Below, piece by piece: positions 53,633-62,686 of a stretch of DNA of 64,000 nt; position 1 is the stretch's first letter, and every line of letters begins with the position of its first letter. Below the pieces are notes generated by a model. That model saw only the letters and a list, made by a program, of their open reading frames with translations, did no database searches and had not been told where the DNA came from. This DNA comes from Methanobacteriota archaeon (GTDB lineage: Archaea > Halobacteriota > Methanomicrobia > Methanomicrobiales > Methanomicrobiaceae): positions 62,001 through 126,000 of the forward strand of contig JAENYT010000001.1 in assembly GCA_016841665.1 (NCBI GenBank). The letters are read 5' to 3'. The position numbers were made by a program, and so were the translations under genes.

Positions 53633-54708
53633 CCACAGGGATTGTGTACCATACCGAATTTCTGGCCCATGAACAGCACCCGCTCCACCCTGAACGCCGT
53701 GAACGGCTGGCGTATACCGATGATCAGATTACCGAGGAGGGCCTGTGGGAGGATCCACGCATCGTCCGTCTGGACCCGCGCTACGCATCAAGAGAGGAAC
53801 TCTCCAGGGTGCACGACGAACACTACCTGGATTTTTTGGAACAATCGAGCAGAACCGGCGGGGTGATCGACCTCGACACTCTTATCCCGCCGGGGCTTTT
53901 CACACAGGCACGACTCGCCGCCGGGGGATCACTCGTTGCCGGTGAATCGGTCCTGGCGGGGGTGGTGCGCAATGCATTCGCCATGGTGCGACCGCCCGGC
54001 CACCATGCAGGCACCTACTCGGGAGCGGGGTTCTGCTACCTGAACAACATCGCTATCATGGTGCAATCGCTGAAAAACCTTGGCTGCAGGAGAATCCTCA
54101 TCCTCGACTGGGATGCCCATCATGGAAACGGGACGCAGGAGATTTTTTATGAGGATCCGGATGTACTCTTCACTTCGATTCACCAGAGCCCATTTTATCC
54201 GGGCACCGGGGATGTAACCGAGATCGGTGCAGGGGAGGGGAGAGGGTACACCATCAACATGCCGGTTCCTGCGGGAAGTTCTGATGAGGTCTATCAATAT
54301 CTGCTCTCAGAGGTCATTGTCCCCGTCGCAAAGGAATTCAAACCCGATTTCATCGCCATCTCCGCGGGACAGGACAACCATTTCAGTGATCCCCTGACCG
54401 GGCTCGCCCTGACCGCAAAGGGGTATGCGTCGATGATGGCGTCTGCGGTCGGGATCGCCGATCAGGAATGCGCAGGAAGGCTTGCTGCAATCCTTGAAGG
54501 GGGCTATAGCGTCGAAGGCGGGCTGCCCTATACGAACATCGGTATCATCGCCGCACTCGCCGGCATGAACCTCTCAAACATCCGCGATCCCTCATCGTAT
54601 GAGCCGCTGCTGCAGCAGGCACGCGATCCTGCAGCCCTTTCCCGTGTTGAGGCAATGGTGGGTAGGATTCGGGAAACGCATGGTGATGTCTGGAGTTGTC
54701 TCTCCTAG
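53629..54708 (+). CDS. Histone deacetylase-family (acetoin utilization-like) protein
   Basis: 359 residues of the arginase/deacetylase fold. The catalytic His pair is in RPPGHHAGTYSGAGFCYLN; the zinc ligands are in LDWDAHHGNGTQEIF (Asp and His) and a later Asp, and FTSIHQSPFYPGTGD is conserved. The enzyme removes acetyl groups from lysine or small amines; in archaea a protein-lysine or polyamine substrate is possible. Translation is coupled to the upstream hydantoinase-like gene by a 4-base overlap, which suggests a shared metabolic role. Confidence 0.92.
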   Translation: MTTGIVYHTEFLAHEQHPLHPERRERLAYTDDQITEEGLWEDPRIVRLDPRYASREELSRVHDEHYLDFLEQSSRTGGVIDLDTLIPPGLFTQARLAAGGSLVAGESVLAGVVRNAFAMVRPPGHHAGTYSGAGFCYLNNIAIMVQSLKNLGCRRILILDWDAHHGNGTQEIFYEDPDVLFTSIHQSPFYPGTGDVTEIGAGEGRGYTINMPVPAGSSDEVYQYLLSEVIVPVAKEFKPDFIAISAGQDNHFSDPLTGLALTAKGYASMMASAVGIADQECAGRLAAILEGGYSVEGGLPYTNIGIIAALAGMNLSNIRDPSSYEPLLQQARDPAALSRVEAMVGRIRETHGDVWSCLS

Positions 54709-54827
54709 CGCATGGGGGATTTCTGTCGCATTTCGCCCAGATACCAGTCCTCATCTCCTTATCGGCATTCGGAGGTGAATTGAATTCCAAGAATTTAAAT
54801 ACGCCATCACCTTAGTCTAAATCAGGA

Positions 54828-56516
54828 ATGAAAATTAGGAACAAGGTAATTTTAATAATACTCTTTTATTTTCTCACGTTAATTTGTGGGATCTACCTTT
54901 GTTCCGAAGGAATCCTTTTGGACGGCCTCCAGGGAATTGAAATCGAAACATCCTCAGAAAACTATCAGAGAGTGATACATGCACTCGATTTTCAGCTTGA
55001 TAAGATATGCACGCTTAACCGTGATTGGGCACAGTGGAACGACACCTATGCGTTCATGGCTACCGCCGACGAAGGGTACATCCGCTCAAACCTGGTGGAC
55101 GAAACCTATCTCAACGCCGGGGTGAACCTGATCTGTTATGTTGACACCGATGGTGAACCGGTATACGGGAGGGTATTTGACCAGAATGAATGCGTGCAGT
55201 TGGCAGTCCCCGAGAGTCTGGCTGAAACGCTCCGCACGGAGGGCGTGATCGGCAACGGTTCAGATGGAAATAGCAATCGCGGCATCATTCGCGGGCCGGA
55301 AGGGCCGATGCTCATTTCTGCGGAACCGATTGTGAGAAGCAATGGATCAGGACCTTCGCGAGGCACACTGTTCATGGGGCGGTATATCGCAAACGGTGTG
55401 CTCGCAGAGATCGGTGATCTGACCGCTCTTTCAGTGGCGCTCTTTGACTACGGTGATCCCGCCGTTGATGAGGGGCTGGTTCCGATCGATGTATTCCCGG
55501 CGGCCATAAAACCTGATGATTTGGAATTCTTCCACTCAACAGATGGAGAGAAGATATCATGTGCCGGGATAATTGATGACATCGCCGGCAATCCTCTGTT
55601 GATAGTGCGAATAGATGAAGTCAGACAGACATTTTTGCACGGGATTGTGGCGATACACTATTACCTGGTCCTTCTTGCCGGAATAAGTGTAGGTACGAGT
55701 CTTCTCCTTTATGCATTTCTCCGGGGACATATCGTCACCCGCATCGAGGCACTGAGGGACAACATAATGTATATCGGGATCATAGGCGATTATTCGAGCC
55801 GCGTTGAAATCGAAGGCGCCGATGAACTATCTGATCTCAGTGTCTCCATGAACACTATGCTTGCTTCACTGGAGCGAGGGCAGCAGCGATTGAGGGAAAG
55901 CGAGGAACGGTATCGGCAGATATTCGACAATGCACAGGATGCAATGATCGTCTGCCAGCGTGCGGAACATGAAGAACGAATGCCGGTAATCGTGAACGTG
56001 AATGCGGAGACATGCCGTCTGCTTGGCTACGATGAAAGCGATCTCCTGAGTATTTCCCCCTCAGACCTGATCAAACCCGATCTTGCGGGAGGATTTCGCG
56101 ACTTGCTGAAGACACTGGAAGAACAGAGAACGATCCGGGTGACCGGAACCCTGGTCAGCAGGACGGGATCCAGCATCCCGATTGAGATGAGCGCACACCT
56201 CTTTACCATCCGGGAAATCAAGACCTTTATCATCGTCGCCCGGGATATCACGGACCGCAGGGTGTACGAATCCATGAGACAGGAGGCTTTTGAGCAGATA
56301 GACCGGAACATGGAACAATTCTCCATTCTGAACGACGAAATTAGAAATCCACTCCAGGTGATCCTCGGGTTTATTCTCATTGACGAATGTGCCCACGAGG
56401 AGCAGATACTCAAGCAGATCGAGGAAATCGATCACATTATCACCGAACTGGACCGCGGCTGGATCGAATCGGAAAAGGTGCGAAAATACCTCCGGAAGTA
56501 TCATGGGGGACAATAG
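54828..56516 (+). CDS. CHASE4-HAMP-PAS sensor with kinase-like C-terminal module (no ATPase)
   Basis: 562 residues. A first membrane helix (about 6-25) and a second (about 270-300) enclose an extracellular CHASE4 domain (LNRDWAQWNDTYAFM near 65-80). A HAMP-like linker (ITRIEALRDNI... region) and a PAS domain (about 355-470, ending IIVARDITDRRVYE) follow. The C-terminal module is NDEIRNPLQVILGF with EEIDHIITELDRGWIESEKV and no HATPase. The phospho-His position is Asn. It is the membrane-bound relative of the two HTH-PAS regulators. It may signal by protein contact rather than phosphotransfer. Confidence 0.85.
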   Translation: MKIRNKVILIILFYFLTLICGIYLCSEGILLDGLQGIEIETSSENYQRVIHALDFQLDKICTLNRDWAQWNDTYAFMATADEGYIRSNLVDETYLNAGVNLICYVDTDGEPVYGRVFDQNECVQLAVPESLAETLRTEGVIGNGSDGNSNRGIIRGPEGPMLISAEPIVRSNGSGPSRGTLFMGRYIANGVLAEIGDLTALSVALFDYGDPAVDEGLVPIDVFPAAIKPDDLEFFHSTDGEKISCAGIIDDIAGNPLLIVRIDEVRQTFLHGIVAIHYYLVLLAGISVGTSLLLYAFLRGHIVTRIEALRDNIMYIGIIGDYSSRVEIEGADELSDLSVSMNTMLASLERGQQRLRESEERYRQIFDNAQDAMIVCQRAEHEERMPVIVNVNAETCRLLGYDESDLLSISPSDLIKPDLAGGFRDLLKTLEEQRTIRVTGTLVSRTGSSIPIEMSAHLFTIREIKTFIIVARDITDRRVYESMRQEAFEQIDRNMEQFSILNDEIRNPLQVILGFILIDECAHEEQILKQIEEIDHIITELDRGWIESEKVRKYLRKYHGGQ

Positions 56517-56715
56517 TCCGTCAGAACGTTTGCAGCACACGCAGCCCTGTGTCAGCTTAGCGTCATATCGTGTACGCACAACGTTTCGGTGCAATTGTAC
56601 CCGCCCGGATTATCATGCAAAATCGGGAGTCCTGTCCCTGGACGTTTGCCAGTGGTTACTACCTGTTCCTGAGACCTGATCGATGGTGCCGTTTCCATTC
56701 ATGGCGCTCCTGCAC

Positions 56716-57318
56716 CTATAAAAACCGGAATTCCCAGAGATGTCTCCCCCGAATGGTGGTTTCTTCAAGGTGTTCCATCTCATGAGCGATGGTGAACGCC
56801 GTCGACCCTTCAAAGTCCATTGTCTCTGCCGGGAGTTCGCAGGTGGAGATCTGCATGGACCGCGGGTTGACGGTCATCTTGATGATCCTCTCGGGCGCAA
56901 TGCCTACCTTAAACGGGCGCTCGACACGCAGCCGTTCTTCCTCCTCGCCGCATTTTTCCAGCCTGCAGACGGTTCCCTCGCGGGAGACGAGTTCGGGATC
57001 GACAAAGAGGAACAGCTCCTCGAGTGTGTACCCTGCTTTGGCCGTATCGTCATACACCGTGGTCTTTTTCATGATCGAAACGGTTCTCAGCGTGGCACTT
57101 GCATAGCACCACGCGCCGCCGAACCTCAGGGTAAAGAACAGGGGGAGAAATGCTTCGTTTGGCAGTCCATACCTTTCAGGAAGGTGTTCCTCCGCCTTCA
57201 GAAACCGGAGGATGCCTCCAAGATGCGCATCGTCCATCGGTTTTTCCAGTGCGCGGAATGCATATAGGCATTGTGTCCGTGCAGACCCGATTCGCCCGGC
57301 GTTGAGCAGGATGCACAT
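56716..57318 (-). CDS. Divergent peptide deformylase-like protein
   Basis: About 200 residues. The C-terminal EGSTAFTIAHEMEHLEE has an HExxH motif like the deformylase QHExDHL, preceded by FVDPELVSREGTVCRLEKC and ERLRVERPFKVGI, which resemble the strands around the EGCLS motif, with the cysteine shifted. Enzymatic activity is uncertain. The start is unclear: ATG 57318 and ATG 57237 are both possible, and the open frame reaches 57390. The gene is convergent with the CHASE4 sensor and divergent from the hydrolase-like gene. Confidence 0.5.
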   Translation of the reverse strand: MCILLNAGRIGSARTQCLYAFRALEKPMDDAHLGGILRFLKAEEHLPERYGLPNEAFLPLFFTLRFGGAWCYASATLRTVSIMKKTTVYDDTAKAGYTLEELFLFVDPELVSREGTVCRLEKCGEEEERLRVERPFKVGIAPERIIKMTVNPRSMQISTCELPAETMDFEGSTAFTIAHEMEHLEETTIRGRHLWEFRFL

Positions 57319-57396
57319 CCATGAATCGATCCCGATATGCAGGATGCACACCAGTGGTTTACATGGTTGCGATGAGACTGTTGCACGCACAGGCGG

Positions 57397-57405
57397 TTAT
57401 TTAAG
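57397..57405 (+). promoter_or_regulatory. TATA box of the DUF457-like gene
   Basis: TTATTTAAG lies 30-38 bases before the ATG at 57435, giving a very short leader. Confidence 0.45.
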
Positions 57406-57434
57406 ACTTTGACCATAACAATCACGACAGGACC

Positions 57435-57986
57435 ATGCATATCGAGCACCTGATCTACTCGGCGGCCCTTGCGATCATCATTGGCATGCTGTACTCCCGA
57501 GCCACAGGTCGCGATCCCTCGTGGATCATCATCATCAGTGCATTTGCACCGGATATCGACACGCTTGCCTGCTCGATGAGATCCTGGTTCGGGGTAACCC
57601 TCGCCGTCAACGGCCATGTCGTGCACCATGGTGCGTTCCACTCGATCGGCGCACTCTGTGTTTATGCGATCCTTGTGGGAATCATCCTCGTCCCGGTGGG
57701 AATCAGGTTCTGGGAGGGACTGCTCTTTGCCGGGATCGGGTTCGGGGCGCATCTCCTCGAGGATGCACTCGTCTATGAAATAAGTTATGCACTTCTGTGG
57801 CCATTCTCAAACCGGATCTATGGAATCGGGGTGTGCGACTATGCACTGGATTTCTACGGCATCGCAGATACCCAGGTCCTCATCGTGGGGCTTATCCTTC
57901 TTGCCGGGGCAGTCATGCTGCGCAGCCGGCTGGACAGAGAATGGCTCTCATGGAACGCACTACGTCCGCAGAAGTTTCTGCGTTGA
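57435..57986 (+). CDS. Membrane-bound metal-dependent hydrolase-like (YdjM/DUF457)
   Basis: 183 residues with four to five hydrophobic helices. Conserved histidines and aspartates fit the LexA-binding, inner-membrane metal-dependent hydrolase family: FAPDIDTL, VHHGAFHSI, GFGAHLLEDALVY, and a helix ending. These residues would bind a metal at the membrane face. Substrate unknown. It is divergent from the deformylase-like gene. Confidence 0.8.
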   Translation: MHIEHLIYSAALAIIIGMLYSRATGRDPSWIIIISAFAPDIDTLACSMRSWFGVTLAVNGHVVHHGAFHSIGALCVYAILVGIILVPVGIRFWEGLLFAGIGFGAHLLEDALVYEISYALLWPFSNRIYGIGVCDYALDFYGIADTQVLIVGLILLAGAVMLRSRLDREWLSWNALRPQKFLR

Positions 57987-58038
57987 ACATAACATAAAAA
58001 AGGGGGCGGATGCCGGCCACCCGTTCTCACGCCGGAGC

Positions 58039-59481
58039 TTACGCGCGAGATTCCCGTATCGCGTGGTGGTTTATATCGCCTCTTCCTATTCCCTTGAAGA
58101 TGCATCCGCGCTCGATAAAGGGTTCGGGATCGAGGATATTTCTGCCGTCGATGATGACCGGGTGCGCCGTATCGCACCATTCCCTGACCAGTGCGGGATC
58201 GAGGCTGCGGTACTCATCGTGGTCGGTAAAAACCGCAATCGCATCCGCATTCCTGATCGCGTCCTCCAGCTGCGCTCTGGGATGGAGGGATCCGAAGCGC
58301 TTCACGTACGGGTCGTGCACGACAACCTCTGCACCCCCGTCGATGCAGAGCGAATAATACAATTCAGAAGGGGTGTTCCTTGCGTCGTCGGTGTTTTTCA
58401 GAAAAGCCCATCCTAAAAGGGCTATTTTGGCTCCTTTTTGTGCTTTTCCCGCCCGTTTAAGGCCTTCAACGGTCAGGGACAGCATATGTTTCGGCATGAA
58501 ATCATTGATCTGCCTGGCGAGAACGAAGAGCGATTCGCTGTTGTCGGGATAGTCTACCCTTCCCCCGATGACCTTCACCCCCCGTTCGAGATGGTAGGTG
58601 TCCTTGGGCAGGCAGTGCCCACCCACTCCTGCTCCCGGGAAGAGCAGCCCCCTGCTCACCCCTTCGCCCTTGAGTGAATCGATGCCTGCGCGAACATCGT
58701 ACACATTAATCCCCATCGATTCACAGTAGAGGGCCAGCTGGTTGATCGCGGCAATCTGAAGGTCCCGGAATGTGTTTTCGGCGGTCTTGGTGACCTCGGC
58801 GGCGGTGGCCGACATCGGGATAACCCTGCCCGAAGTGAGGATCGGTGCATAGAGCGAAACCGCTCTTTCCGTGCTGGGTTCATCGATGCCGCCGACTACA
58901 CGGTCATGTTCCCTGAGATTGCGCACGAGGCGGCCCACCATAACCCTTTCGGGTGCATGTGCCAGAGCAAAATCTTCTCCTGCTGTCAAGCCCGATTCCC
59001 TCTCCAGTATATCCCGTGCAAACCCGTCTGTCGTCCCCGGTGTGACCGTGGACTCCAGCACCACGAGCATCCCCTCGCGGAGGTTGGCACCTACATCCTT
59101 CAGGGCGCCTTCGAGCGAACCGAAATCCGGGAGCAGATCCTTTGGATTTCTGAATGGTGTCTGGACTGCGATGGTGACCGCATCGACCTCCGAAATGGTC
59201 GAGAAATCAGAGGTGCAGGCGAACTTCTCTGTTTCGACGGCATTCCGGATCAACGCATCGAGCTCAGGTTCTTTGCCCACGAGGGGGCTTTTTCCGGCGT
59301 TGAGCATTTCGATTTTGTACCCGGAAGTGGGGGAATCACGCTGGAATCCCCACACAAAATCGAATTCTGGGCAATTGGCAAAGACTGCTGCCGAGGGTAT
59401 GCCGACATACCCCATACCGATCACGCCGATGCGGGATATCGGCCCCTGTCGTTTGAAGAGTGCTCTGAGGGTTTCCTTCAT
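58039..59481 (-). CDS. UDP-sugar dehydrogenase (UDP-GlcNAc/ManNAc 6-dehydrogenase, WbpA-like)
   Basis: 480 residues, NAD-dependent UDP-sugar 6-dehydrogenase. The Rossmann site is IGVIGMGYVGIPSAAVFANC (about 18-37). The catalytic Cys is in GVGGHCLPKDTYHL, AEVTKTAENTFRDLQIAAIN is the substrate-binding helix, and the UDP-binding C-terminal domain has LGWAFLKNTDDARNTP. It oxidises the C6 hydroxyl to make the uronic acid. The start at 59481 overlaps the TGA of the oxidoreductase gene (ATGA). It is the last gene of a four-gene operon. Confidence 0.9.
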   Translation of the reverse strand: MKETLRALFKRQGPISRIGVIGMGYVGIPSAAVFANCPEFDFVWGFQRDSPTSGYKIEMLNAGKSPLVGKEPELDALIRNAVETEKFACTSDFSTISEVDAVTIAVQTPFRNPKDLLPDFGSLEGALKDVGANLREGMLVVLESTVTPGTTDGFARDILERESGLTAGEDFALAHAPERVMVGRLVRNLREHDRVVGGIDEPSTERAVSLYAPILTSGRVIPMSATAAEVTKTAENTFRDLQIAAINQLALYCESMGINVYDVRAGIDSLKGEGVSRGLLFPGAGVGGHCLPKDTYHLERGVKVIGGRVDYPDNSESLFVLARQINDFMPKHMLSLTVEGLKRAGKAQKGAKIALLGWAFLKNTDDARNTPSELYYSLCIDGGAEVVVHDPYVKRFGSLHPRAQLEDAIRNADAIAVFTDHDEYRSLDPALVREWCDTAHPVIIDGRNILDPEPFIERGCIFKGIGRGDINHHAIRESRA

Positions 59482-60446
59482 TGTATGCAACTCTCCCGTA
59501 TTCGTTCGCAGATTCGCAGGTTTTCTGTAGCCTGTGCAGGCGTGACCGGAAATTTCTTATCTGTATTGATACAGTGCAGGAAGGTGGACAGTTCCACTTT
59601 CAGGGGCTCTACCTTGTTTACGAGGACCTTTTCAATGATATTCTCCTGCACATACCGTTCGTTCTCCAGTTTATACTGGTCCGGCTTGCGATGAATATAA
59701 ATCTCCTGGTTCATGAAGTCGCCTTCAATGGTGACGTTCTCCTCTTCAATGAGGATGGTGCGCATTTTTTTCGAAGATTTCCTGCTGGCCGAAAGATAGA
59801 CCGGCGTTGAATTGAACTGAAAAAGGGCACCGCAGATATCCTTGCTTCCTGCGCACCGAAGCCGGTAATCGCTGTTGAACAGCTTGTGCACCGCGATGTC
59901 GATATCATGTATCATCAGGTCCTCGACCACGGTGCTGTCGTTGATCCGGGCCGATGCGGGATTATGCCGCTTGATCTCGACATACAGGGGGTTGGTAATG
60001 ATTCTGGCGATTTCATCGATGATCGGGTTGAACCGCTCAATATGCCCGACACCGACGACCATATCGGGCGAAATCAACGACTGCAGCTTCTCCGCCTCTT
60101 TTGATGTGGAGCAGATCGGCTTTTCAATGAGGAGGTGAATGCCGGAGTGTGCGGCATTGCTGGCGATTGTGTGCAGCAGCGGTGAATGGTGAGAATTTGA
60201 GTTATTCAACGCCGTTTCTGCAATCTGGTAATGAAATTTTGTGGGCACACATATGCTGACCGCTTCGACCATGCCGCAGAGTTCCTCCAATGATTCGGCG
60301 AGATGTACATCATTGTTCCGGGCATATTCCCTGGCGTAGTCGGTGTTTGTGTCGAACACGACGAGGTCTTTGACACTTTTAAGTTCTGAATAGACGCGGG
60401 CGTGATTTCTCCCCATCATCCCGATGCCGATGACGCCCACATCCAT
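59478..60446 (-). CDS. Gfo/Idh/MocA-family oxidoreductase (WbpB-like)
   Basis: 322 residues. The NAD-binding motif is VGVIGIGMMGRNHARVYSEL at the N-terminus, and EKPICSTSKEA with the conserved Lys is near residue 112; an HDIDIAVHKLF-type His motif follows. In Wbp-type pathways this enzyme oxidises the C3 hydroxyl of the UDP-GlcNAc uronic acid before transamination. The start at 60446 overlaps the aminotransferase stop (TGATG). Confidence 0.88.
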   Translation of the reverse strand: MDVGVIGIGMMGRNHARVYSELKSVKDLVVFDTNTDYAREYARNNDVHLAESLEELCGMVEAVSICVPTKFHYQIAETALNNSNSHHSPLLHTIASNAAHSGIHLLIEKPICSTSKEAEKLQSLISPDMVVGVGHIERFNPIIDEIARIITNPLYVEIKRHNPASARINDSTVVEDLMIHDIDIAVHKLFNSDYRLRCAGSKDICGALFQFNSTPVYLSASRKSSKKMRTILIEEENVTIEGDFMNQEIYIHRKPDQYKLENERYVQENIIEKVLVNKVEPLKVELSTFLHCINTDKKFPVTPAQATENLRICERIRESCIQ

Positions 60447-61534
60447 CAGACCACCTCGCTGATCTGGGTGCAGATATACCGGCATTCCTGCTCGGAGATT
60501 GAAGGGTGAACCGGCAGGCTGAGTACGCTACAGGCACATGTTTCGGAAACCGGGCACCGTGTGCCGTTGACCGCATGCGCAAAAACAGGTTGCTTGTGGA
60601 GGGGAATCGGGTAATGAATGGCTGTTTGGATGCCTCGTTCATGCATCATCCGCATGAAATCATCCTGTGAAACCCCCAATTTTTCTTCAAGCCGTATGAC
60701 AAACTGGTGATACACGTGGTGCGATTGCGGTGTACAGTATGGTAATACAATTCCCGATGCGGGAAGATGCTGCTGGAGGTATGCTGCATTCTTCTGTCGT
60801 CGCTCGTTCATCGCGTCAAGTTTCCCCAGCTGCACCCTGCCTATCGCGGCCTCGATATTCGTCATCCTGAAATTGAATCCTATGAGATCGTGGCGGTATT
60901 TGATGTCCTGTCCGTGATCGATGATTTTCCTGAGTTTCATTGCAAGGTGCGGATCATCGGTGGTCACCATGCCGCCCTCGCTCGTGGTCATATTTTTTGT
61001 AGGATAGAACGAAAAGCAGCCTGCAGTGCCAAAACTGCCGACCTTCCTGCCCTCGTATCGTGCACCGTGTGCCTGTGCGCAGTCTTCGATGAGGACCAGC
61101 CCGTGGTCTTCACAGATTTCTGAGACGGCCCTGACATCGAATGGCTGGCCATAGAGGTGGACGCCGATGACGGCCCTGGTCTTCGGGGTAATATGCTCGA
61201 GGATCGCCTCTGGTTGAATATTGTAGCTTTTCTCGTTGATATCCACAAATACAGGAGTTGCTCCGACCATACGAACGCTCGATGCAGTCGCGATGAAGGT
61301 GAAATCGGGGACAATCACCTCGTCTCCCTGCGCAATGCCGAGTGCGTACAGTGTCGAGTGGAGTGCGGCAGTTCCTGAATTCATGGCAACCGCACATTTT
61401 GTTCCGCAGTATTGAGCGAATTCTTGCTCAAATTGGTCGACGTAGCTTCCGCGAGCAAGCATCCCTGAGGTGATGACCTCCTGCACTGCATTGATTTCTT
61501 CCTGCCCGATTATCGGCTGGGCGATAGGAATCAT
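60446..61534 (-). CDS. DegT/DnrJ/EryC1/StrS aminotransferase (WbpE-like)
   Basis: 362 residues, PLP-dependent. It begins MIPIAQPIIGQEEINAVQEV; VAMNSGTAALHSTLYALGI is the substrate-binding region, CFSFYPTKNMTTSEGGMV contains the Schiff-base Lys, and DDPHLAMKLRKIIDHGQ and NFRMTNIEAAIGRVQL are typical. It transaminates the 3-keto sugar to give a 3-amino sugar. The frame remains open upstream to an ATG at 61657 that overlaps the acetyltransferase stop; the Arg-rich extension it would encode is unlike the family. Confidence 0.9.
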   Translation of the reverse strand: MIPIAQPIIGQEEINAVQEVITSGMLARGSYVDQFEQEFAQYCGTKCAVAMNSGTAALHSTLYALGIAQGDEVIVPDFTFIATASSVRMVGATPVFVDINEKSYNIQPEAILEHITPKTRAVIGVHLYGQPFDVRAVSEICEDHGLVLIEDCAQAHGARYEGRKVGSFGTAGCFSFYPTKNMTTSEGGMVTTDDPHLAMKLRKIIDHGQDIKYRHDLIGFNFRMTNIEAAIGRVQLGKLDAMNERRQKNAAYLQQHLPASGIVLPYCTPQSHHVYHQFVIRLEEKLGVSQDDFMRMMHERGIQTAIHYPIPLHKQPVFAHAVNGTRCPVSETCACSVLSLPVHPSISEQECRYICTQISEVV

Positions 61535-61653
61535 GTGGTCTGCGCCGTAGCCCGGGACGTCTGGTTTGCCAGCACCATGAACGCTCCTGATGCTGTAGGT
61601 CCGCCTGGGAAGCCTTGATTCGCCCCTGCGCCGGACTCCTCGTGGGACCGATA

Positions 61654-62256
61654 TCATACGAACGCCACCTTCATTCCCGCGGGAAGTCCTCTCGTCCGTG
61701 CAGGCGCCCCGATAGCCATCTGACCGTCCGGAACGTCCCTTGTCACCACGGACCCGGCCGCCACAAGTGATCGCTCCCCGACGGTGATACCGGGGAGTAT
61801 GGTTGCATTCGCCCCGATGGATGCACCCTGCTTGATATGCGGCCCTTTGAGGTTGTCGCCGCCGTGTGGGGGGTAGAGATCATTGGTGAGGACGGTGTTC
61901 GGCCCGATGAATACTTGGTCCTCGACCACGGAATGGGTCGGGATATAGACCATGCTCTGGATGTTTACGCCGTTTCCAATGCGTGTATTACCCTCGATAA
62001 TGGTAGATGAACCGATGGAGACGCCGTCTCCGATGGTAGTTTTCTCCCGGATCAGCACGTTGTGGCCGGTGGAAAAACCATCTCCGATCACAACATCGCA
62101 ATAAATAATTGATCCTGAACGAATAACGGCGTGTTTCCCGATCGTTGCACCCTGGAATGATTCCGCATGAAGATGCTCTCGTGAGGGAAATCCTATGATG
62201 ACCCCCTCGAAAATGTGTGAATCCTCGGCAATGGTATTGACACCATAGTGTTTCAT
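61654..62256 (-). CDS. Left-handed beta-helix acetyltransferase (WbpD-like)
   Basis: 200 residues built from hexapeptide repeats (for example [44 protein letters not shown]). [20 protein letters not shown] and the [20 protein letters not shown] block are typical of the family. It would acetylate the 3-amino group with acetyl-CoA. It is the first gene of the operon, after an AT-rich promoter region, and is followed by the aminotransferase, oxidoreductase and dehydrogenase genes with overlapping ends. Confidence 0.88.
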   Translation of the reverse strand: MKHYGVNTIAEDSHIFEGVIIGFPSREHLHAESFQGATIGKHAVIRSGSIIYCDVVIGDGFSTGHNVLIREKTTIGDGVSIGSSTIIEGNTRIGNGVNIQSMVYIPTHSVVEDQVFIGPNTVLTNDLYPPHGGDNLKGPHIKQGASIGANATILPGITVGERSLVAAGSVVTRDVPDGQMAIGAPARTRGLPAGMKVAFV

Positions 62257-62280
62257 AGTATACGAGTCACCGGATTGAAG

Positions 62281-62311
62281 TATAATTATAAAAATATAAA
62301 TATATTTTTAT
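62281..62311 (-). promoter_or_regulatory. AT-rich promoter of the surface-sugar operon
   Basis: On the minus strand the stretch TAAAAATATATTTATATTTT followed by TATAATTATA gives several overlapping TATA-like elements 25-55 bases before the acetyltransferase ATG. Confidence 0.5.
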
Positions 62312-62553
62312 GGCAAATATGAATTGAGGTAAATCATAAGAGTTATCATGTACGGCCTTCACTACAGCAACGTATATATACACTATCTTCGGGACGGATC
62401 GACGCGGGCAGGGTGCATAGGGCAATGAATCAGTGCATCGGCTGTGTGCCGTGGACGGTGGGTGGAGTATCGATGAACGGCTTCCTGCCCCCGAGAAGAG
62501 AAATGCAGCCGCGGGTGAACCCGTAATAACGCCCCGAAAAATGTGTACGCTAA

Positions 62554-62627
62554 AGCCTCAGGCGAGATTTGAACTCGCGACCTGCTGATTACAAGTCAGC
62601 CGCTATGCCGGGCTAAGCCACTGAGGC
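62554..62627 (-). tRNA. tRNA-Thr (TGT)
   Basis: On the minus strand the acceptor strands GCCTCAG/CTGAGGC pair, the anticodon stem-loop CTGACTTGTAATCAG exposes TGT, and the T arm has GCGAG-TTCAAAT-CTCGC. The discriminator base is T, common for archaeal tRNA-Thr. No intron, no encoded CCA. Length 74. Confidence 0.93.
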
Positions 62628-62686
62628 GCACCGTAATACTTGGCGCTCTTTCATAAAAAAGGTGCTGAATGCAGGGATCATTTACA

